Shown here one piece after another: positions 1 to 10,156 of a DNA stretch of 64,000 nucleotides. Position 1 is the first letter of the stretch, and each line of letters opens with the position of its first letter. The notes beneath the pieces are model-generated. The model was not told the origin of the DNA, ran no database searches, and saw only the letters and a list, made by a program, of their open reading frames with translations. The position numbers and the translations under genes were made by a program. The stretch is from Bosea sp. OAE506 (GTDB taxonomy: Bacteria; Pseudomonadota; Alphaproteobacteria; Rhizobiales; Beijerinckiaceae), in contig NZ_JBEPOB010000001.1 of the NCBI RefSeq assembly GCF_040546595.1, positions 2,295,001 to 2,359,000 of the forward strand. The letters are read 5' to 3'.

Positions 1-1
1 T

Positions 2-1111
2 CTCGCGACGACCGCGCTGCCCGAGGAGACGATGCGGCGCGGCCGGCTGGCCGGATTCAAGGCCGTGCCGACGGGGATCGAGCACGGCACGGTGACCCTC
101 GTCGCTGACGGCGTCGCCTGCGAGGTCACGACGCTGCGCGAGGATGTCGAGACAGACGGCCGGCGCGCGACGGTCCGCTTTGGGCGCGATTTTGTCGCCG
201 ATGCACGGCGGCGGGACTTCACGGTCAATGCGCTGTCGCTCGACCGGGCCGGAGTTGTCCATGACCCCTGCGGCGGGCTGCCCGATCTCGCCGCGCGGCG
301 CATCCGCTTCATCGGCGATGCGGCAACCCGGATCCGCGAGGATTATCTGCGGATCCTGCGCTTCTTCCGCTTTCATGCGCGCTACGGGGCCGGCCCGCCG
401 GATGCCGACGGCGTCCGCGCCTGCATCGCGGGGCGGGGAGGGCTGACGGGGCTGTCACGCGAGCGTGTGCGGGCCGAGCTGATGAAACTGCTGGTCGCGG
501 CGGGCGCCGCGCCGGTCCTGCGCACCATGGCCGAGGCCGGACTTCTGATGCCGATGATCGGCCGCGTGCCGCATCTGGCGCGCTTCGAGGCCGTAACCGA
601 GGGCGGCGGCGAGGGCGTTTTTCCCGCCTTCCGGCTGGCGGCGCTCGCCGTCGGCGTGCGCGAGGATGCGTTGCGCCTGCGCGAGGAGCTTCGCCTGTCG
701 AATGACGAGTTCGACCGGATCGAGCGCATTGTCCTAGCGCTCGAGGGGCTCTCGGGCCGGGGTTCGCCGGCGACGCTGGCGCAGCTGCGCCATCTCGCCC
801 ATCGGGTCGGTCAGGACGCGGTGGCCGCCGGACTCGTGCTGCTGGCGGGGCGTGGTGCGGAGTCCGTCGAGCGAACGCAGGCGATGATCGCCGCACTGGG
901 CCGCACCCCGCCCTTCCAGCCGACGGGGCGGGACGTGATCGCGCGCGGCATCCCGGCGGGGCCGGCGATCGGCCGGGTTCTCGAGGCCGCGCGGCACGCC
1001 TGGGTCGAGGCCGGAGCTCCCGATGACGCGCAGGCGCAGTTGCGCCTCCTGGAGGACGCCATCGCTCAGGGTGTGCGGATCGAGATGCCGCCGTCGACGA
1101 CGCCGACATAG
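2..1111 (+). CDS. cca: CCA tRNA nucleotidyltransferase, 5'-truncated by the window edge
   Basis: This enzyme adds or repairs the 3'-CCA end of tRNA from CTP and ATP. The frame is open from the first complete codon, and LATTALPEETM matches the family just after the catalytic aspartates, so the true start and the DxD motif lie upstream of the window. Visible motifs are RRDFTVNALSLD, the EDYLRILRFFRF segment and ERVRAELMKLL, in the order seen in class II poly(A) polymerase/CCA enzymes. The C-terminal half is the helical tRNA-binding region. The gene ends inside the 3' end of the convergent gene at 1066-2022, a 46-bp overlap. The assignment is secure; only the N-terminus is unseen. Confidence 0.93.
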   Translation, partial: LATTALPEETMRRGRLAGFKAVPTGIEHGTVTLVADGVACEVTTLREDVETDGRRATVRFGRDFVADARRRDFTVNALSLDRAGVVHDPCGGLPDLAARRIRFIGDAATRIREDYLRILRFFRFHARYGAGPPDADGVRACIAGRGGLTGLSRERVRAELMKLLVAAGAAPVLRTMAEAGLLMPMIGRVPHLARFEAVTEGGGEGVFPAFRLAALAVGVREDALRLREELRLSNDEFDRIERIVLALEGLSGRGSPATLAQLRHLAHRVGQDAVAAGLVLLAGRGAESVERTQAMIAALGRTPPFQPTGRDVIARGIPAGPAIGRVLEAARHAWVEAGAPDDAQAQLRLLEDAIAQGVRIEMPPSTTPT

Positions 1112-2022
1112 ACCGAGCCGGAGACGATGTTGCCGGGCGCGCCATTGCCGCCGAGCTGGAAGATGGCGCCGCCGAGATAGCCGAAGTGGCGCCCCTTCGC
1201 CGTCATCTTCTCGCGCAGGAAGCTCTCATAGTCGCGCGCCTTGCCACCGGCTGCCTGCCTCGCCCGATTGTCCGCCTCCCAGTCCGCCTGGTAGGTCTTG
1301 TTCGCATTCGCCTTGCGGAATTCGTCGACCGGCAGGTAGCTGCCACCCGAATGCGGCTGGGTCAGCGACACGCCGACATTGACCTGCGGCCCGCCCTTCG
1401 TGCTCTGGCAGAGATCGACCATAAGGCCGCCATTGGCGGGCCGCACCGCGTCGATCATCTGGATATGCAGGCCGTTGGTCAGCATTACGACGCTGTTGGG
1501 CCGGACCTGGTCGAGGGATTTGACCGGCTTGAACAGCCCGGCGAAATCGAGCGGACGGCGGCCGACATATTTCGGCTCGAGGCCGGACTGGACCAGGTAG
1601 GTCCCGACGAAGCCGATGCAGTCGATGCCGAAGACGCCGTCATCGGCCATCGCCTGCAGGAAATCGCCGACCTTGAAATAGTCCTTGAAGGTCGGGTCCT
1701 TGGCGAGCACGTCGCGGTTGGCGTTCACCAGCGACATGACGATGGCGATGTCCATCGGCAGGCCCTGGCCGCTGAACACGCGCCCATAGCCCGGCTGGCC
1801 GGTGAGATAGGATTCAGGCTTTCCCTTGGTCAGCGACTGCAGCAGCCCGTTGAGCCGACCGGCCTTGGCATTGCCGCCCTTGCCGCCGCCGAACTGCGGA
1901 TTGGCCGACATGTAGGAGGTGACCGCGACCAGCCCCTCGGGGTAGCCCGTATAGCCCGGGACCGGCAGCGCGTGCAGCAGGTCGACATATTCTCTGGGCG
2001 ATAACAGAGCGATGCGCGCCAT
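1066..2022 (-). CDS. Hypothetical protein with NlpC/P60-like Cys and His motifs
   Basis: I do not recognise a named family. The 318-residue product has no signal peptide. Residues 131-143 (FGIDCIGFVGTYL) resemble the DCxGFV nucleophile motif of NlpC/P60 cysteine peptidases, with Cys135. A later segment, VVMLTNGLHIQMIDAV, puts His186 where the catalytic His of that fold would be, after a strand-like stretch. The N-terminus is rich in Gly and Lys around residues 43-55. It lies about 100 bp downstream of hemF on the same strand and may be read from that transcript. A role in peptidoglycan or peptide cleavage is inferred from two short motifs only. Confidence 0.6.
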   Translation of the reverse strand: MARIALLSPREYVDLLHALPVPGYTGYPEGLVAVTSYMSANPQFGGGKGGNAKAGRLNGLLQSLTKGKPESYLTGQPGYGRVFSGQGLPMDIAIVMSLVNANRDVLAKDPTFKDYFKVGDFLQAMADDGVFGIDCIGFVGTYLVQSGLEPKYVGRRPLDFAGLFKPVKSLDQVRPNSVVMLTNGLHIQMIDAVRPANGGLMVDLCQSTKGGPQVNVGVSLTQPHSGGSYLPVDEFRKANANKTYQADWEADNRARQAAGGKARDYESFLREKMTAKGRHFGYLGGAIFQLGGNGAPGNIVSGSVYVGVVDGGISIRTP

Positions 2023-2123
2023 GGCCGCCGACTCCCGCTGCGACTGGAGAGCGCAGGCTGGCCGCTCGGCGCTGTCCGAGCGTCATCCATATGGCGGAGC
2101 CGGCAGGCGATGGCGCCGCCGGC

Positions 2124-3059
2124 TCAGGGCCAGCGCACCGTCGGCGGCATGGAGGAGAGGATCGTGTCGACATTGCCGCCGGTGCGCAGGCCAAAGATCG
2201 TGCCGCGGTCGTAGAGCAGGTTGAACTCGACATAGCGCCCGCGGCGGACCTGCTGCTCCTCGCGCTCGCCGGCGCTCCAGGGCTTGCCCATGTTGGCGCG
2301 CAGGATCGGCGGATAGGCGTTGAGGAAGGCCTCGCCCACGGCCTGGGTGAAGGAGAGGTCGCCGTCCGGATCGCCCGACCAGACATAGTCGTAGAAAATG
2401 CCGCCAATGCCGCGTGGTTCGTCGCGATGCTTCAGGTGGAAATACTCGTCGCACCAGGCCTTGAAGCGCGGATAGTCGGCGATCGGCGCATGGCGCTCGC
2501 AGGGGTCGCGCATCGCGGCGTGGAAGGCGATGGCGTCGGGATCGTCCTGGTTGCGCCTCGCGACCAGCACGGGGGTGAGGTCGGCGCCGCCGCCGAACCA
2601 GGGCTTCGTGGTGACGACGAAGCGCGTGTTCATGTGCACGGTCGGCGCGTGCGGGTTCCAGGGATGGGCGATCAGCGAGATGCCCGTGGCGTGGAAGCGC
2701 GGATCCTCCGCCGCGCCGGGGATCTGCCCGGCGAATTCTGGCTGGAAGGTGCCGTAGACGGTCGAGACATGGACGCCGACCTTCTCGAAGACGCGCCCGC
2801 TCATCATCGACATGACGCCGCCGCCGCCGGGCGCGCCGTCATGGTTGTTGCGCTGCCAAGGCGTGCGGACGAAGCGGCCGGGGGCGTCCGCCTCGGGCGG
2901 GAAGGGGCCGGTCGCCTCGTCCTCGATCGCCTCGAAGGAGGCGCAGATGCGGTCCCGCAGCGTCTCGAACCAGGCCTTCGCGCGGGGCTTCATCGCCTCG
3001 GCCCTCTCCAGCGCGGCGGGGTCGCTCGGCGCCGCGGCGGCGGCCTTGTGGTCAGTCAT
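2124..3059 (-). CDS. hemF: Oxygen-dependent coproporphyrinogen III oxidase
   Basis: It converts coproporphyrinogen III to protoporphyrinogen IX with O2 in heme synthesis, in the cytoplasm. The 311-residue product carries the family segments [20 protein letters not shown] near the N-terminus, [17 protein letters not shown], the [15 protein letters not shown] stretch and a C-terminal [11 protein letters not shown] chose the ATG at 3059 because a GAGGAG ribosome site precedes it; the longer open frame to 3233 overlaps trmL and has no family similarity. The gene follows trmL after 10 bp and is probably co-transcribed with it. Confidence 0.96.
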   Translation of the reverse strand: MTDHKAAAAAPSDPAALERAEAMKPRAKAWFETLRDRICASFEAIEDEATGPFPPEADAPGRFVRTPWQRNNHDGAPGGGGVMSMMSGRVFEKVGVHVSTVYGTFQPEFAGQIPGAAEDPRFHATGISLIAHPWNPHAPTVHMNTRFVVTTKPWFGGGADLTPVLVARRNQDDPDAIAFHAAMRDPCERHAPIADYPRFKAWCDEYFHLKHRDEPRGIGGIFYDYVWSGDPDGDLSFTQAVGEAFLNAYPPILRANMGKPWSAGEREEQQVRRGRYVEFNLLYDRGTIFGLRTGGNVDTILSSMPPTVRWP

Positions 3060-3069
3060 CCCCGTCTCC

Positions 3070-3612
3070 TCACCCTTGATGTCGTTCTTGGTGGTCTTCG
3101 GCCTGCACCGGCGCCGCGAAGCCACCGATCTGCCGCAAGGCTTCGCCCAGAACCAGGGCGCCTGCAATCGCGACGTTGAGGGAACGCAGGCCCGCGAGCA
3201 TGGGCACATGCACCACCGCATCGGCGGCGGCATAGACCTCGGCCGCGACGCCGGCCGATTCCCGGCCGAGCATCACGATGTCGCCGGGTGCGAAGGCGAG
3301 GTCGAGATAGCGGGTCGGCCCATCGGTCTCGGCCAGGATCAGGCGGTGCCCCGCCTCGCGGCGCCAGCGGTCGAAGGCGGTGAAGGAGGCGTGGCGCGTG
3401 ACGGCCGCGCGCTCGAGATAGTCCATGCCCGAACGGCGGAAATGCCGGTCGGAGACGTCGAAGGCGGCGGGTTCGACGATGTCGACGGCCAGGCCGAGGC
3501 AGGCGGCCATGCGGATCATCGTGCCGGTGTTCTGGGGAATGTCGGGCTGGTAGAGCGCCAGGCGCAGCGGCGCCCGACCCGTCGGAGATGCTGTTTCGTC
3601 GGTCGCCGTCAT
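3070..3612 (-). CDS. trmL: tRNA (cytidine(34)-2'-O)-methyltransferase TrmL
   Basis: This SPOUT-fold enzyme methylates the 2'-O of the wobble nucleotide in tRNA-Leu isoacceptors using SAM. The 180-residue product has QPDIPQNTG at residues 22-30, LGRESAGV at 115-122 and LRSLNVAIA at 142-150, the last forming the trefoil-knot SAM site. A 15-residue hydrophilic N-terminal tail and a short charged C-terminal tail make it slightly longer than the E. coli protein. The start at 3612 begins MTATDE; no strong ribosome site is visible, so the start is less sure than the family. It is the first gene of a likely trmL-hemF transcript. Confidence 0.92.
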   Translation of the reverse strand: MTATDETASPTGRAPLRLALYQPDIPQNTGTMIRMAACLGLAVDIVEPAAFDVSDRHFRRSGMDYLERAAVTRHASFTAFDRWRREAGHRLILAETDGPTRYLDLAFAPGDIVMLGRESAGVAAEVYAAADAVVHVPMLAGLRSLNVAIAGALVLGEALRQIGGFAAPVQAEDHQERHQG

Positions 3613-3792
3613 CCTGATGCTGTCATGGGGTGAAGGCGGCCGGTGCGTCAAGGACGGGGCACGCGGCGGGCATGCGCAGGCGAGACTGGCAATTCGCGTG
3701 GCTGCACGCCATATCGGCGGGCTGCCTGGGCCGGCCGCGCCGCCGATGCCCGCCCCGATTTCGTCGCCATGCCGGTCCAGAGGAGGGCGGAC

Positions 3793-5658
3793 ATGTTCAC
3801 TCCGCTGTTCCGCTGGCTCGAGAGCCGGATCGACGTCTTCGCCCCCTTCGACGAAAGCGAGACACCGCCCCGCGGCGTCTGGCCCTTCATGTGGCATCAC
3901 ATCAAGGGTGCGAAGGGCTGGCTGTTCCTGGTCATGCTGACGGGGCTCGGCTTCAGCGGCATCGAGGCGGCGATGTATCTGATGGTCGGCTGGTTCGTCG
4001 ACCTGCTGGCGACGCAGTCACCCGAAACGATTTTCCGCGACCATGGCTGGCTGCTGGGGGGCGCCGCGTTCCTGCTCGTGGTGGTGCGGCCGCTGGTCTA
4101 TTTCGCCAATCACGCGATCGTCGATCAGGTCGTGGTCCCGCAGATCACCAACCAGATCCGCTGGCGCAACCATGTCTACACGCTCGGCCATGCACTCGGT
4201 TATTTCCAGAACGACTTCGCGGGGCGTCTCTCCTCGCGCGTGATCCAGGCCGGGCAGTCGATCCGCGGCGCCACGATCGAGGTCATCGACGATCTCTGGT
4301 ATGCGCTGATCTTCGCCTCGGTCGCGATCGGCTTCTTCGGGGCGACCTCGCTGTGGCTCGCGCTGCCGGTGCTGGTCTGGCTCGCGGCCTATGTCGCGCT
4401 GCTGGTCTATTTCGTGCCGCGCGCGAAAAGCCGCTCCGAGGCCAATTCGCTGGGCCGCTCCTCGACGACGGGCCGCATCGTCGACGCCTACACCAACATC
4501 CTGACGGTGAAGCTCTTCGCCCGGGCCGATGCCGAGCGCTCGGCCGTGCGCGAGTCGCTGTCGCGCTGGAACACCGCCTTCCTCAACCTGTCGCGGCTGA
4601 TCACCGGCGTCAGCGTCATCCTGCAGACGATGAACAGCCTGCTGGTCGTGGTCACGGCCTGGCTCTGCCTCTGGCTCTGGAGCCAGGGTGCGATGACGCC
4701 GGGTGCGGTCGCGGCGTCGATCGGCCTCGTGCTGCGCCTCGTCCAGATGTCGAGTTGGCTGATCCATCTCGTGCGCGGCGTGTTCGAGAATATCGGCGCG
4801 GTGCAGGAGAGCATGGAGACGATCGCCAAGCCGCACGATCTGACGGATGCGCCCGACGCGGCGCCGCTGGCCGTCGACCATGGCGCGATCCGCTTCGAAG
4901 GCGTGCGGTTCAACTACGGCAAGGGCGGCGGGCTGTTCGAAGGTCTCGATATCGAGATCAGGCCGGGCGAGAAGATCGGACTGGTCGGGCCTTCGGGCGC
5001 GGGCAAGTCGACGCTCGTCAACCTGCTGCTGCGGCTCTACCCTCTCGAGGGCGGGCGCATCCTGATCGACGGGCAGGACATCGCCCATGTCACGCAGGAC
5101 TCCTTGCGCGCGCAGATTGGCATGGTGACGCAGGACAATTCGCTGCTGCACCGCTCGATCGGCGACAACATCGCCTATGGGCGCATCGGCTCGACGGCCG
5201 ATGAGATCGCGCAGGCGGCGCGCCAGGCCTCGGCACATGAATTCGTCGAGGGCCTCAGCGACCAGGACGGGCGGCGCGGCTTCGATTCGCGCGTCGGCGA
5301 GCGCGGCGTGAAGCTTTCCGGCGGCCAGCGACAGCGCATCGCGATCGCACGGGTCCTGCTGAAGGACGCGCCGATCCTGATTCTCGACGAGGCGACCTCG
5401 GCGCTGGATTCGGAGGTCGAGGCGGCGATTCAGGAGCAACTCACCTCACTGATGCAGGGCAAGACGGTCATCGCCATCGCGCACCGGCTGTCGACCATCG
5501 CGGCGCTCGACCGGCTGATCGTGCTCGATCGCGGCCGGGTCGTCGATGTCGGGACCCATGCTGAACTGGTCGCGAGGCCCGGGCTCTATGCGCGGCTTTG
5601 GTCGCGCCAGTCGGGCGGGTTCCTGGCCGCGGCGGACGCCGAAACGCTGCCCGCCTGA
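3793..5658 (+). CDS. ABC exporter, fused membrane and ATPase domains (ABCB type)
   Basis: A 621-residue half-transporter expected to act as a homodimer in the inner membrane. Residues about 40-340 form the six-helix exporter domain. The ATPase follows: Walker A GPSGAGKS near residue 400, signature LSGGQ near 508, Walker B ILILDEAT near 527 and the H-loop AIAHRLST near 561. All ATPase residues are intact. The start at 3793 is supported by AGGAGG six bases upstream; an earlier in-frame ATG at 3769 lacks one. The substrate cannot be read from sequence; lipids or hydrophobic drugs are usual for this class. It is divergent from trmL. Confidence 0.9.
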   Translation: MFTPLFRWLESRIDVFAPFDESETPPRGVWPFMWHHIKGAKGWLFLVMLTGLGFSGIEAAMYLMVGWFVDLLATQSPETIFRDHGWLLGGAAFLLVVVRPLVYFANHAIVDQVVVPQITNQIRWRNHVYTLGHALGYFQNDFAGRLSSRVIQAGQSIRGATIEVIDDLWYALIFASVAIGFFGATSLWLALPVLVWLAAYVALLVYFVPRAKSRSEANSLGRSSTTGRIVDAYTNILTVKLFARADAERSAVRESLSRWNTAFLNLSRLITGVSVILQTMNSLLVVVTAWLCLWLWSQGAMTPGAVAASIGLVLRLVQMSSWLIHLVRGVFENIGAVQESMETIAKPHDLTDAPDAAPLAVDHGAIRFEGVRFNYGKGGGLFEGLDIEIRPGEKIGLVGPSGAGKSTLVNLLLRLYPLEGGRILIDGQDIAHVTQDSLRAQIGMVTQDNSLLHRSIGDNIAYGRIGSTADEIAQAARQASAHEFVEGLSDQDGRRGFDSRVGERGVKLSGGQRQRIAIARVLLKDAPILILDEATSALDSEVEAAIQEQLTSLMQGKTVIAIAHRLSTIAALDRLIVLDRGRVVDVGTHAELVARPGLYARLWSRQSGGFLAAADAETLPA

Positions 5659-5808
5659 GCCCTCGCCAGCGGGCGGGCGTCATGCACCGCCGCATGCCCG
5701 CCAACAGTAGACTTCGTCCAATCTGCATGCCAAAGAGCGCGGCAGTGACGCGCCGCCGCATTGCGGCCGTGACAACGCGCGCCTAAACACGGCGCTGGGT
5801 TGCAATTT

Positions 5809-5827
5809 CGAGTTCTTCCAAAACTCG
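5809..5827 (+). promoter_or_regulatory. Small hairpin in the petA leader
   Basis: CGAGTT and AACTCG flank a short loop about 25 bases before the petA GTG start. A weak promoter-like pair, TTGCGG at 5761 and TAAACA at 5784 with a 17-base spacer, lies upstream. Both are sequence observations only. No function is shown. Confidence 0.3.
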
Positions 5828-5851
5828 ATCGACGTTTTAGAGGATTGGATC

Positions 5852-6403
5852 GTGGCGAACGCGACCGATACGAAACCGACCGAATCCACCCGTCGCGACT
5901 TCCTGATGCTGGCCACAGGCGCCGTCGGCGCCGTCGGGCTCGGCGCCGTCGTCGTTCCTCTCGTCAGCCAGCTCGCGCCCGACGCGCAGACGGTGGCTGC
6001 GGGTGCGCCGATCGATCTCGATCTCGCCCCCATCGCGGAAGGCCAGGCGATCAAGCTGTTCTGGCGCGGCAAGCTCATCTTCGTGCGCCACCGCACCAAG
6101 AAGGAGATCGACGAGGCCCGCGCGGTCAACGTCGCCTCGCTGCCCGATCCGCAGCCCGACCAGGCCCGCGTCAAGCAGGGCCACGAGGAATTCCTGGTGG
6201 TGTACGGCAACTGCACCCATCTCGGCTGCGTGCCGCTCGGCAATTCGCCCGGCGACCCGAAGGGCGATTTCGACGGCTGGTTCTGCCCCTGCCACGGTTC
6301 GCACTACGATTCGTCGGGTCGCATCCGCAAGGGGCCGGCGCCGCTCAACCTGCCGATCCCGCCCTACGCCTTCAGCGCCGACACCAAGATCCGGATCGGC
6401 TGA
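5852..6403 (+). CDS. petA: Ubiquinol-cytochrome c reductase, Rieske iron-sulfur subunit
   Basis: This subunit carries the 2Fe-2S centre of the bc1 complex, taking electrons from ubiquinol and passing them to cytochrome c1. Of 183 residues, 1-40 hold a Tat-like signal anchor ([15 protein letters not shown]) that remains as a membrane helix. The cluster ligands are Cys121 and His123 in NCTHLGC and Cys145 and His148 in CPCHGSH; Cys126 and Cys147 form the usual disulfide. The start is GTG at 5852 with AGAGGA upstream. It is the first gene of petABC, with petB 53 bp downstream. Confidence 0.97.
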   Translation: MANATDTKPTESTRRDFLMLATGAVGAVGLGAVVVPLVSQLAPDAQTVAAGAPIDLDLAPIAEGQAIKLFWRGKLIFVRHRTKKEIDEARAVNVASLPDPQPDQARVKQGHEEFLVVYGNCTHLGCVPLGNSPGDPKGDFDGWFCPCHGSHYDSSGRIRKGPAPLNLPIPPYAFSADTKIRIG

Positions 6404-6456
6404 GCGTCCCGCTCGCCCCGATCCCGCCTGTACGAGACAGCCCCGAGGCAATCCGC

Positions 6457-7740
6457 ATGAGTGGTCACAGCTCCTACGTCCCGAAGACAGGTTTCGAGCG
6501 CTGGCTCGATGCGCGTCTGCCGATCATCCGCCTCGCGCACGATTCCGCGGTGTCCTATCCGGTGCCGCGTAACCTGAACTATTTCTGGACCTTCGGCGGC
6601 ATCCTGATGTTCATGCTGGTGGCCCAGATCGTCACCGGCGTCATCCTGGTGATGCACTACACGCCGCAGGCGACGCTGGCGTTCAACTCCGTCGAGCACA
6701 TCATGCGCGACGTGAACTATGGTTGGCTGCTGCGCTACCTGCACTCCAACGGCGCCTCGATGTTCTTCCTGGCGGTCTACATCCACATCTTCCGCGGCCT
6801 CTATTACGGCTCCTACAAGGCCCCGCGCGAGGTGCTCTGGATCCTCGGCGTCATCATCCTGCTGCTGATGATGGCCACCGCCTTCATGGGCTATGTGCTG
6901 CCCTGGGGTCAGATGTCCTTCTGGGGCGCGACCGTCATCACCAACCTGTTCTCGGCGCTGCCGGTGATCGGCGAGACGATCGTGACCTTCCTGTGGGGCG
7001 GCTACTCGGTCGACAACCCGACGCTGAACCGGTTCTTCTCGCTGCACTACCTGCTGCCCTTCATGATCTTCGGCGTGGTCATCCTCCACGTCTGGGCGCT
7101 GCATCACGTCGGCCAGAACAACCCGACCGGCGTCGAGGTGAAGAACGTCGCCAAGGACACCGTGCCGTTCACGCCCTATGCGACGGTCAAGGACCTGTTC
7201 GCGATGGTGTGCTTCATCTTCGTGTTCTCCTATTTCGTCTTCTACCAGCCGAACTTCCTCGGCCATGCCGACAACTACATCCCGGCCAATCCGGCCGTGA
7301 CGCCGGCGCACATCGTCCCCGAATGGTACTTCCTGCCGTTCTACGCGATCCTGCGCGCGGTGCCGGACAAGCTCGGCGGCGTCATCGCCATGGGCGCGGC
7401 CATCGTGGTGCTCGCCTTCCTGCCCTGGATCGACAGCTCCAAGGTCAAGTCGATGAGCTACCGTCCGATCGCCCGCCAGCTCTTCTGGGCCTTCGCCGTG
7501 GTTTGCATCGGCCTCGGCTATCTCGGCGCGATGCCGGCGGAGGGCGGTTACGTCATCGCCTCGCAGGTCTTCACCGTGCTGTATTTCGGCTACTTCGTGG
7601 CGCTCTTCGTCGTCGGCCTGTTCGAGCGGCCCAAGGCGCTGCCGAACTCCATCGCCGACTCCGTGCTCGGCACGCTGCAGGGTGGATCGGGTGCGCGCAT
7701 GGGCACCGCGGTCGCCGCCGAACCCAACGCCAAGGGCTGA
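6457..7740 (+). CDS. petB: Cytochrome b of the bc1 complex
   Basis: The 427-residue multi-span membrane subunit holds two b hemes and the quinol oxidation and quinone reduction sites. Visible family features are the [20 protein letters not shown] segment after the fourth helix region and the [13 protein letters not shown] motif of the Qo site. Heme-ligand histidines fall in [19 protein letters not shown] and in [19 protein letters not shown]. The ATG at 6457 begins [10 protein letters not shown]. Cytochrome b and c1 are separate genes here, unlike the fused fbcH of Bradyrhizobium. Confidence 0.97.
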   Translation: MSGHSSYVPKTGFERWLDARLPIIRLAHDSAVSYPVPRNLNYFWTFGGILMFMLVAQIVTGVILVMHYTPQATLAFNSVEHIMRDVNYGWLLRYLHSNGASMFFLAVYIHIFRGLYYGSYKAPREVLWILGVIILLLMMATAFMGYVLPWGQMSFWGATVITNLFSALPVIGETIVTFLWGGYSVDNPTLNRFFSLHYLLPFMIFGVVILHVWALHHVGQNNPTGVEVKNVAKDTVPFTPYATVKDLFAMVCFIFVFSYFVFYQPNFLGHADNYIPANPAVTPAHIVPEWYFLPFYAILRAVPDKLGGVIAMGAAIVVLAFLPWIDSSKVKSMSYRPIARQLFWAFAVVCIGLGYLGAMPAEGGYVIASQVFTVLYFGYFVALFVVGLFERPKALPNSIADSVLGTLQGGSGARMGTAVAAEPNAKG

Positions 7741-7748
7741 GACGAATC

Positions 7749-8618
7749 ATGAGCAAGATGTTGGTTCGTTCGGCCGCTTTCGGCCTCATGCTCGCCGCCC
7801 TGCCGCTGACGGCGCAGGCCGCCGGCGAGCGCGTCGAGCCGCCGGCGCTGAGCTGGTCGTTCTCGGGGCCCTTCGGCAAGTTCGACCGGGCGCAGCTGCA
7901 GCGCGGCTACAAGGTCTTCAAGGAGGTCTGTGCCAACTGCCACGCGGCCTCGCTGCTGAAGTTCCGCAACCTCGCGCAACCCGGCGGCCCGGAGTTCTCT
8001 GCCGGCCAGGTTACGGCGCTGGCCGCGACCTACCAGGTCAAGGACGGCCCCAATGAGACGGGCGAGATGTTCGAGCGGCCCGGCCGCCCGGCCGACGCCT
8101 TCCCGTCGCCCTTCCCGAACGAGCAGGCGGCGCGGGCCGCCAACGGTGGCGCCTACCCGCTCGACCTCTCGGTGATCGCAAAGGCGCGCACCTATGAGCG
8201 CGGCTTCCCCCGCTTCGTCTTCGACATCTTCACCCAGTACCAGGAGCAGGGGCCGGACTACATCGCCGCGCTGCTGACGGGGTACAAGGACCCGCCGCCC
8301 GAGGGCGTGACGCTTCTGCCGGGCCAGTACTACAACACCTATATGCCCGGCCATCTGATCGCGATGCCGAACCCGCTCAATGACGGCCAGGTCGAGTTCC
8401 CGAAGGGCGCCGACGGCCAGCCGCAGGTTCCGGAGACCGCCAAGCAGTACGCCAAGGACGTCACGGCCTTCCTGATGTGGGCGGCCGAGCCGCATCTCGA
8501 GGCGCGCAAGCGCACGGGCATGCAGGTGATGCTGTTCCTGCTCATCTTCGGCGGGCTGCTCTACTACACGAAGAAGAAGGTCTGGTCGCGCATGCCCGAC
8601 GGCACGCCCGCCCACTGA
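7749..8618 (+). CDS. petC: Cytochrome c1 of the bc1 complex
   Basis: The 289-residue product has a cleavable Sec signal ending near TAQA, the covalent heme site Cys61-Ala-Asn-Cys64-His65, and a C-terminal membrane anchor (VMLFLLIFGGLLYYTKKK) that leaves a short basic tail inside the cell. A Met in NTYMPGHLIAMPNPL is the likely sixth heme ligand. It starts 8 bp after petB and ends the petABC operon; a strong intrinsic terminator follows at 8637-8662. Confidence 0.97.
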   Translation: MSKMLVRSAAFGLMLAALPLTAQAAGERVEPPALSWSFSGPFGKFDRAQLQRGYKVFKEVCANCHAASLLKFRNLAQPGGPEFSAGQVTALAATYQVKDGPNETGEMFERPGRPADAFPSPFPNEQAARAANGGAYPLDLSVIAKARTYERGFPRFVFDIFTQYQEQGPDYIAALLTGYKDPPPEGVTLLPGQYYNTYMPGHLIAMPNPLNDGQVEFPKGADGQPQVPETAKQYAKDVTAFLMWAAEPHLEARKRTGMQVMLFLLIFGGLLYYTKKKVWSRMPDGTPAH

Positions 8619-8636
8619 TCCTTCCCGCTTTCGCAG

Positions 8637-8662
8637 AAGGCCCCGGCGACGGGGCCTTTTTT
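8637..8662 (+). terminator. Intrinsic terminator of petABC
   Basis: An 8-bp perfect stem (AAGGCCCC with GGGGCCTT) closes a six-base loop and runs into six T's. It sits 18 bases after the petC stop and before mtnP, so the bc1 operon should end here. Confidence 0.85.
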
Positions 8663-8737
8663 CGTTGGTGGCGAGGCGCCGCTTGATGCACCGGCGCCCG
8701 CGCGGCACAGTCCCGCCCCGGCATCAGGGATAGCGAG

Positions 8738-9616
8738 ATGAGCGAAGCGGTATTGGGGATCATCGGCGGGTCGGGCATCTACGACCTGCCGGGGCTGAGC
8801 GACCTGCGCGAGGAGCGCATCGAAAGCCCCTGGGGCGAGCCGTCCGACGTGCTGCGGATCGGCCGGATAGGCAAGACGAAGATCGTCTTTCTCCCCCGCC
8901 ATGGCCGCGGCCACGCGATCCCGCCCTCGGAGATCAACTACCGCGCCAATATCGATGTGATGAAGCGGGCCGGTGTGACCGATCTCGTGTCGCTATCCGC
9001 CTGCGGTTCCTACAAGGCCGAGCTCTATCCGGGGCTGTTCGTGCTGGTCGACCAGTTCGTCGACCGCACCAGCGGCCGGGCCTCCTCCTTCTTCGGAAGG
9101 GGCTGCGCCGCCCATGTCTCCGTCGCCCACCCGGTCGGGCCGGCGCTGCAGGGGCTGATCGCGGAAGCCGCTACGGCGGAGGGCCTGCCCTTCGTGCGCG
9201 GCGGCACGCTGGTGACGATGGAAGGGCCGCAATTCTCCACCTACGCGGAATCCATGACCTACAAGACGCTGGGCTACGACCTGATCGGCATGACGGCGAT
9301 GCCCGAGGCCAAGCTCGCCCGCGAGGCCGAGATCACCTATGCGACGGTCGCGATGGTCACCGACTATGACTGCTGGCACGAGGAGCATGGGCCGGTCGAT
9401 GTCGCCGCCGTGGTCAAGGTGCTGCACGAGAATGCCGACAAGGCGAAGCGGCTGGTGGCGCGGCTGGCGGCCGATTTCCCGCCGGAGCGCGTGCCCTGTC
9501 CCGCCGGCTCGCACAACGCGCTCGACAATGCCCTCATCACCGCGCCCGAAATGCGCGATCCCGCCCTGCTCGCCAAGCTCGACGCCGTGGCGGGTCGCCT
9601 CCTGAAAGCGGACTGA
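8738..9616 (+). CDS. mtnP: S-methyl-5'-thioadenosine phosphorylase
   Basis: It splits methylthioadenosine with phosphate into adenine and 5-methylthioribose-1-phosphate. The 292-residue product starts with [12 protein letters not shown], the phosphate-binding turn of the family, and continues with [27 protein letters not shown] and the [16 protein letters not shown] segment typical of MTA phosphorylases. The following apt and mtnA genes take up its two products, so the order matches the pathway. The ribosome site is weak. Confidence 0.95.
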   Translation: MSEAVLGIIGGSGIYDLPGLSDLREERIESPWGEPSDVLRIGRIGKTKIVFLPRHGRGHAIPPSEINYRANIDVMKRAGVTDLVSLSACGSYKAELYPGLFVLVDQFVDRTSGRASSFFGRGCAAHVSVAHPVGPALQGLIAEAATAEGLPFVRGGTLVTMEGPQFSTYAESMTYKTLGYDLIGMTAMPEAKLAREAEITYATVAMVTDYDCWHEEHGPVDVAAVVKVLHENADKAKRLVARLAADFPPERVPCPAGSHNALDNALITAPEMRDPALLAKLDAVAGRLLKAD

Positions 9617-9621
9617 CTGCG

Positions 9622-10149
9622 ATGAACCTTGCCGACAGCATCCGCGCCATTCCGGATTATCCCAAGCCGGGCATCGTGTTCCGCGACATCACCACGTTGC
9701 TGGGGGACGCCCGCGCCTTCCGCCGCGCGGTCGACGAGTTGGTGCAGCCCTTCGCCGGGCTGAAGATCGCCAAGATCGCCGGCATCGAGGCCCGCGGCTT
9801 CATCCTGGGCGGGGCGGTGGCCCACCAGCTCTCGGCCGGCTTCGTGCCGGTGCGCAAGAAGGGCAAGCTGCCGCACGAGACCGTCAGCGTCACCTATGAG
9901 CTGGAATACGGCACCGACGAGATCGAGGTCCACAAGGATGCGGTGTCGCCGGGCGAGCGCGTGCTGCTGGTCGACGACCTGATCGCAACCGGCGGGACGG
10001 CGGAAGGTGCGGTCAACCTGCTGTCGCAGCTGGGGGCTGAGGTCGTCGCCGCCTGCTTCATCGTCGACCTGCCCGATCTCGGCGGCGCCGACCGGGTCCG
10101 CCGGCTCGGCGTGCCCGTTCGCACGCTCGTCGCTTTCGGCGGGCATTGA
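9622..10149 (+). CDS. apt: Adenine phosphoribosyltransferase
   Basis: It converts adenine and PRPP to AMP in the cytoplasm. The 175-residue product carries the family N-terminus ([17 protein letters not shown]), [10 protein letters not shown] and the PRPP loop [14 protein letters not shown] near residues 114-127. It starts 5 bp after mtnP, so adenine released by MtnP can be salvaged at once. The overall length equals that of the E. coli enzyme within a few residues. Confidence 0.96.
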   Translation: MNLADSIRAIPDYPKPGIVFRDITTLLGDARAFRRAVDELVQPFAGLKIAKIAGIEARGFILGGAVAHQLSAGFVPVRKKGKLPHETVSVTYELEYGTDEIEVHKDAVSPGERVLLVDDLIATGGTAEGAVNLLSQLGAEVVAACFIVDLPDLGGADRVRRLGVPVRTLVAFGGH

Positions 10150-10156
10150 CGGCCGC

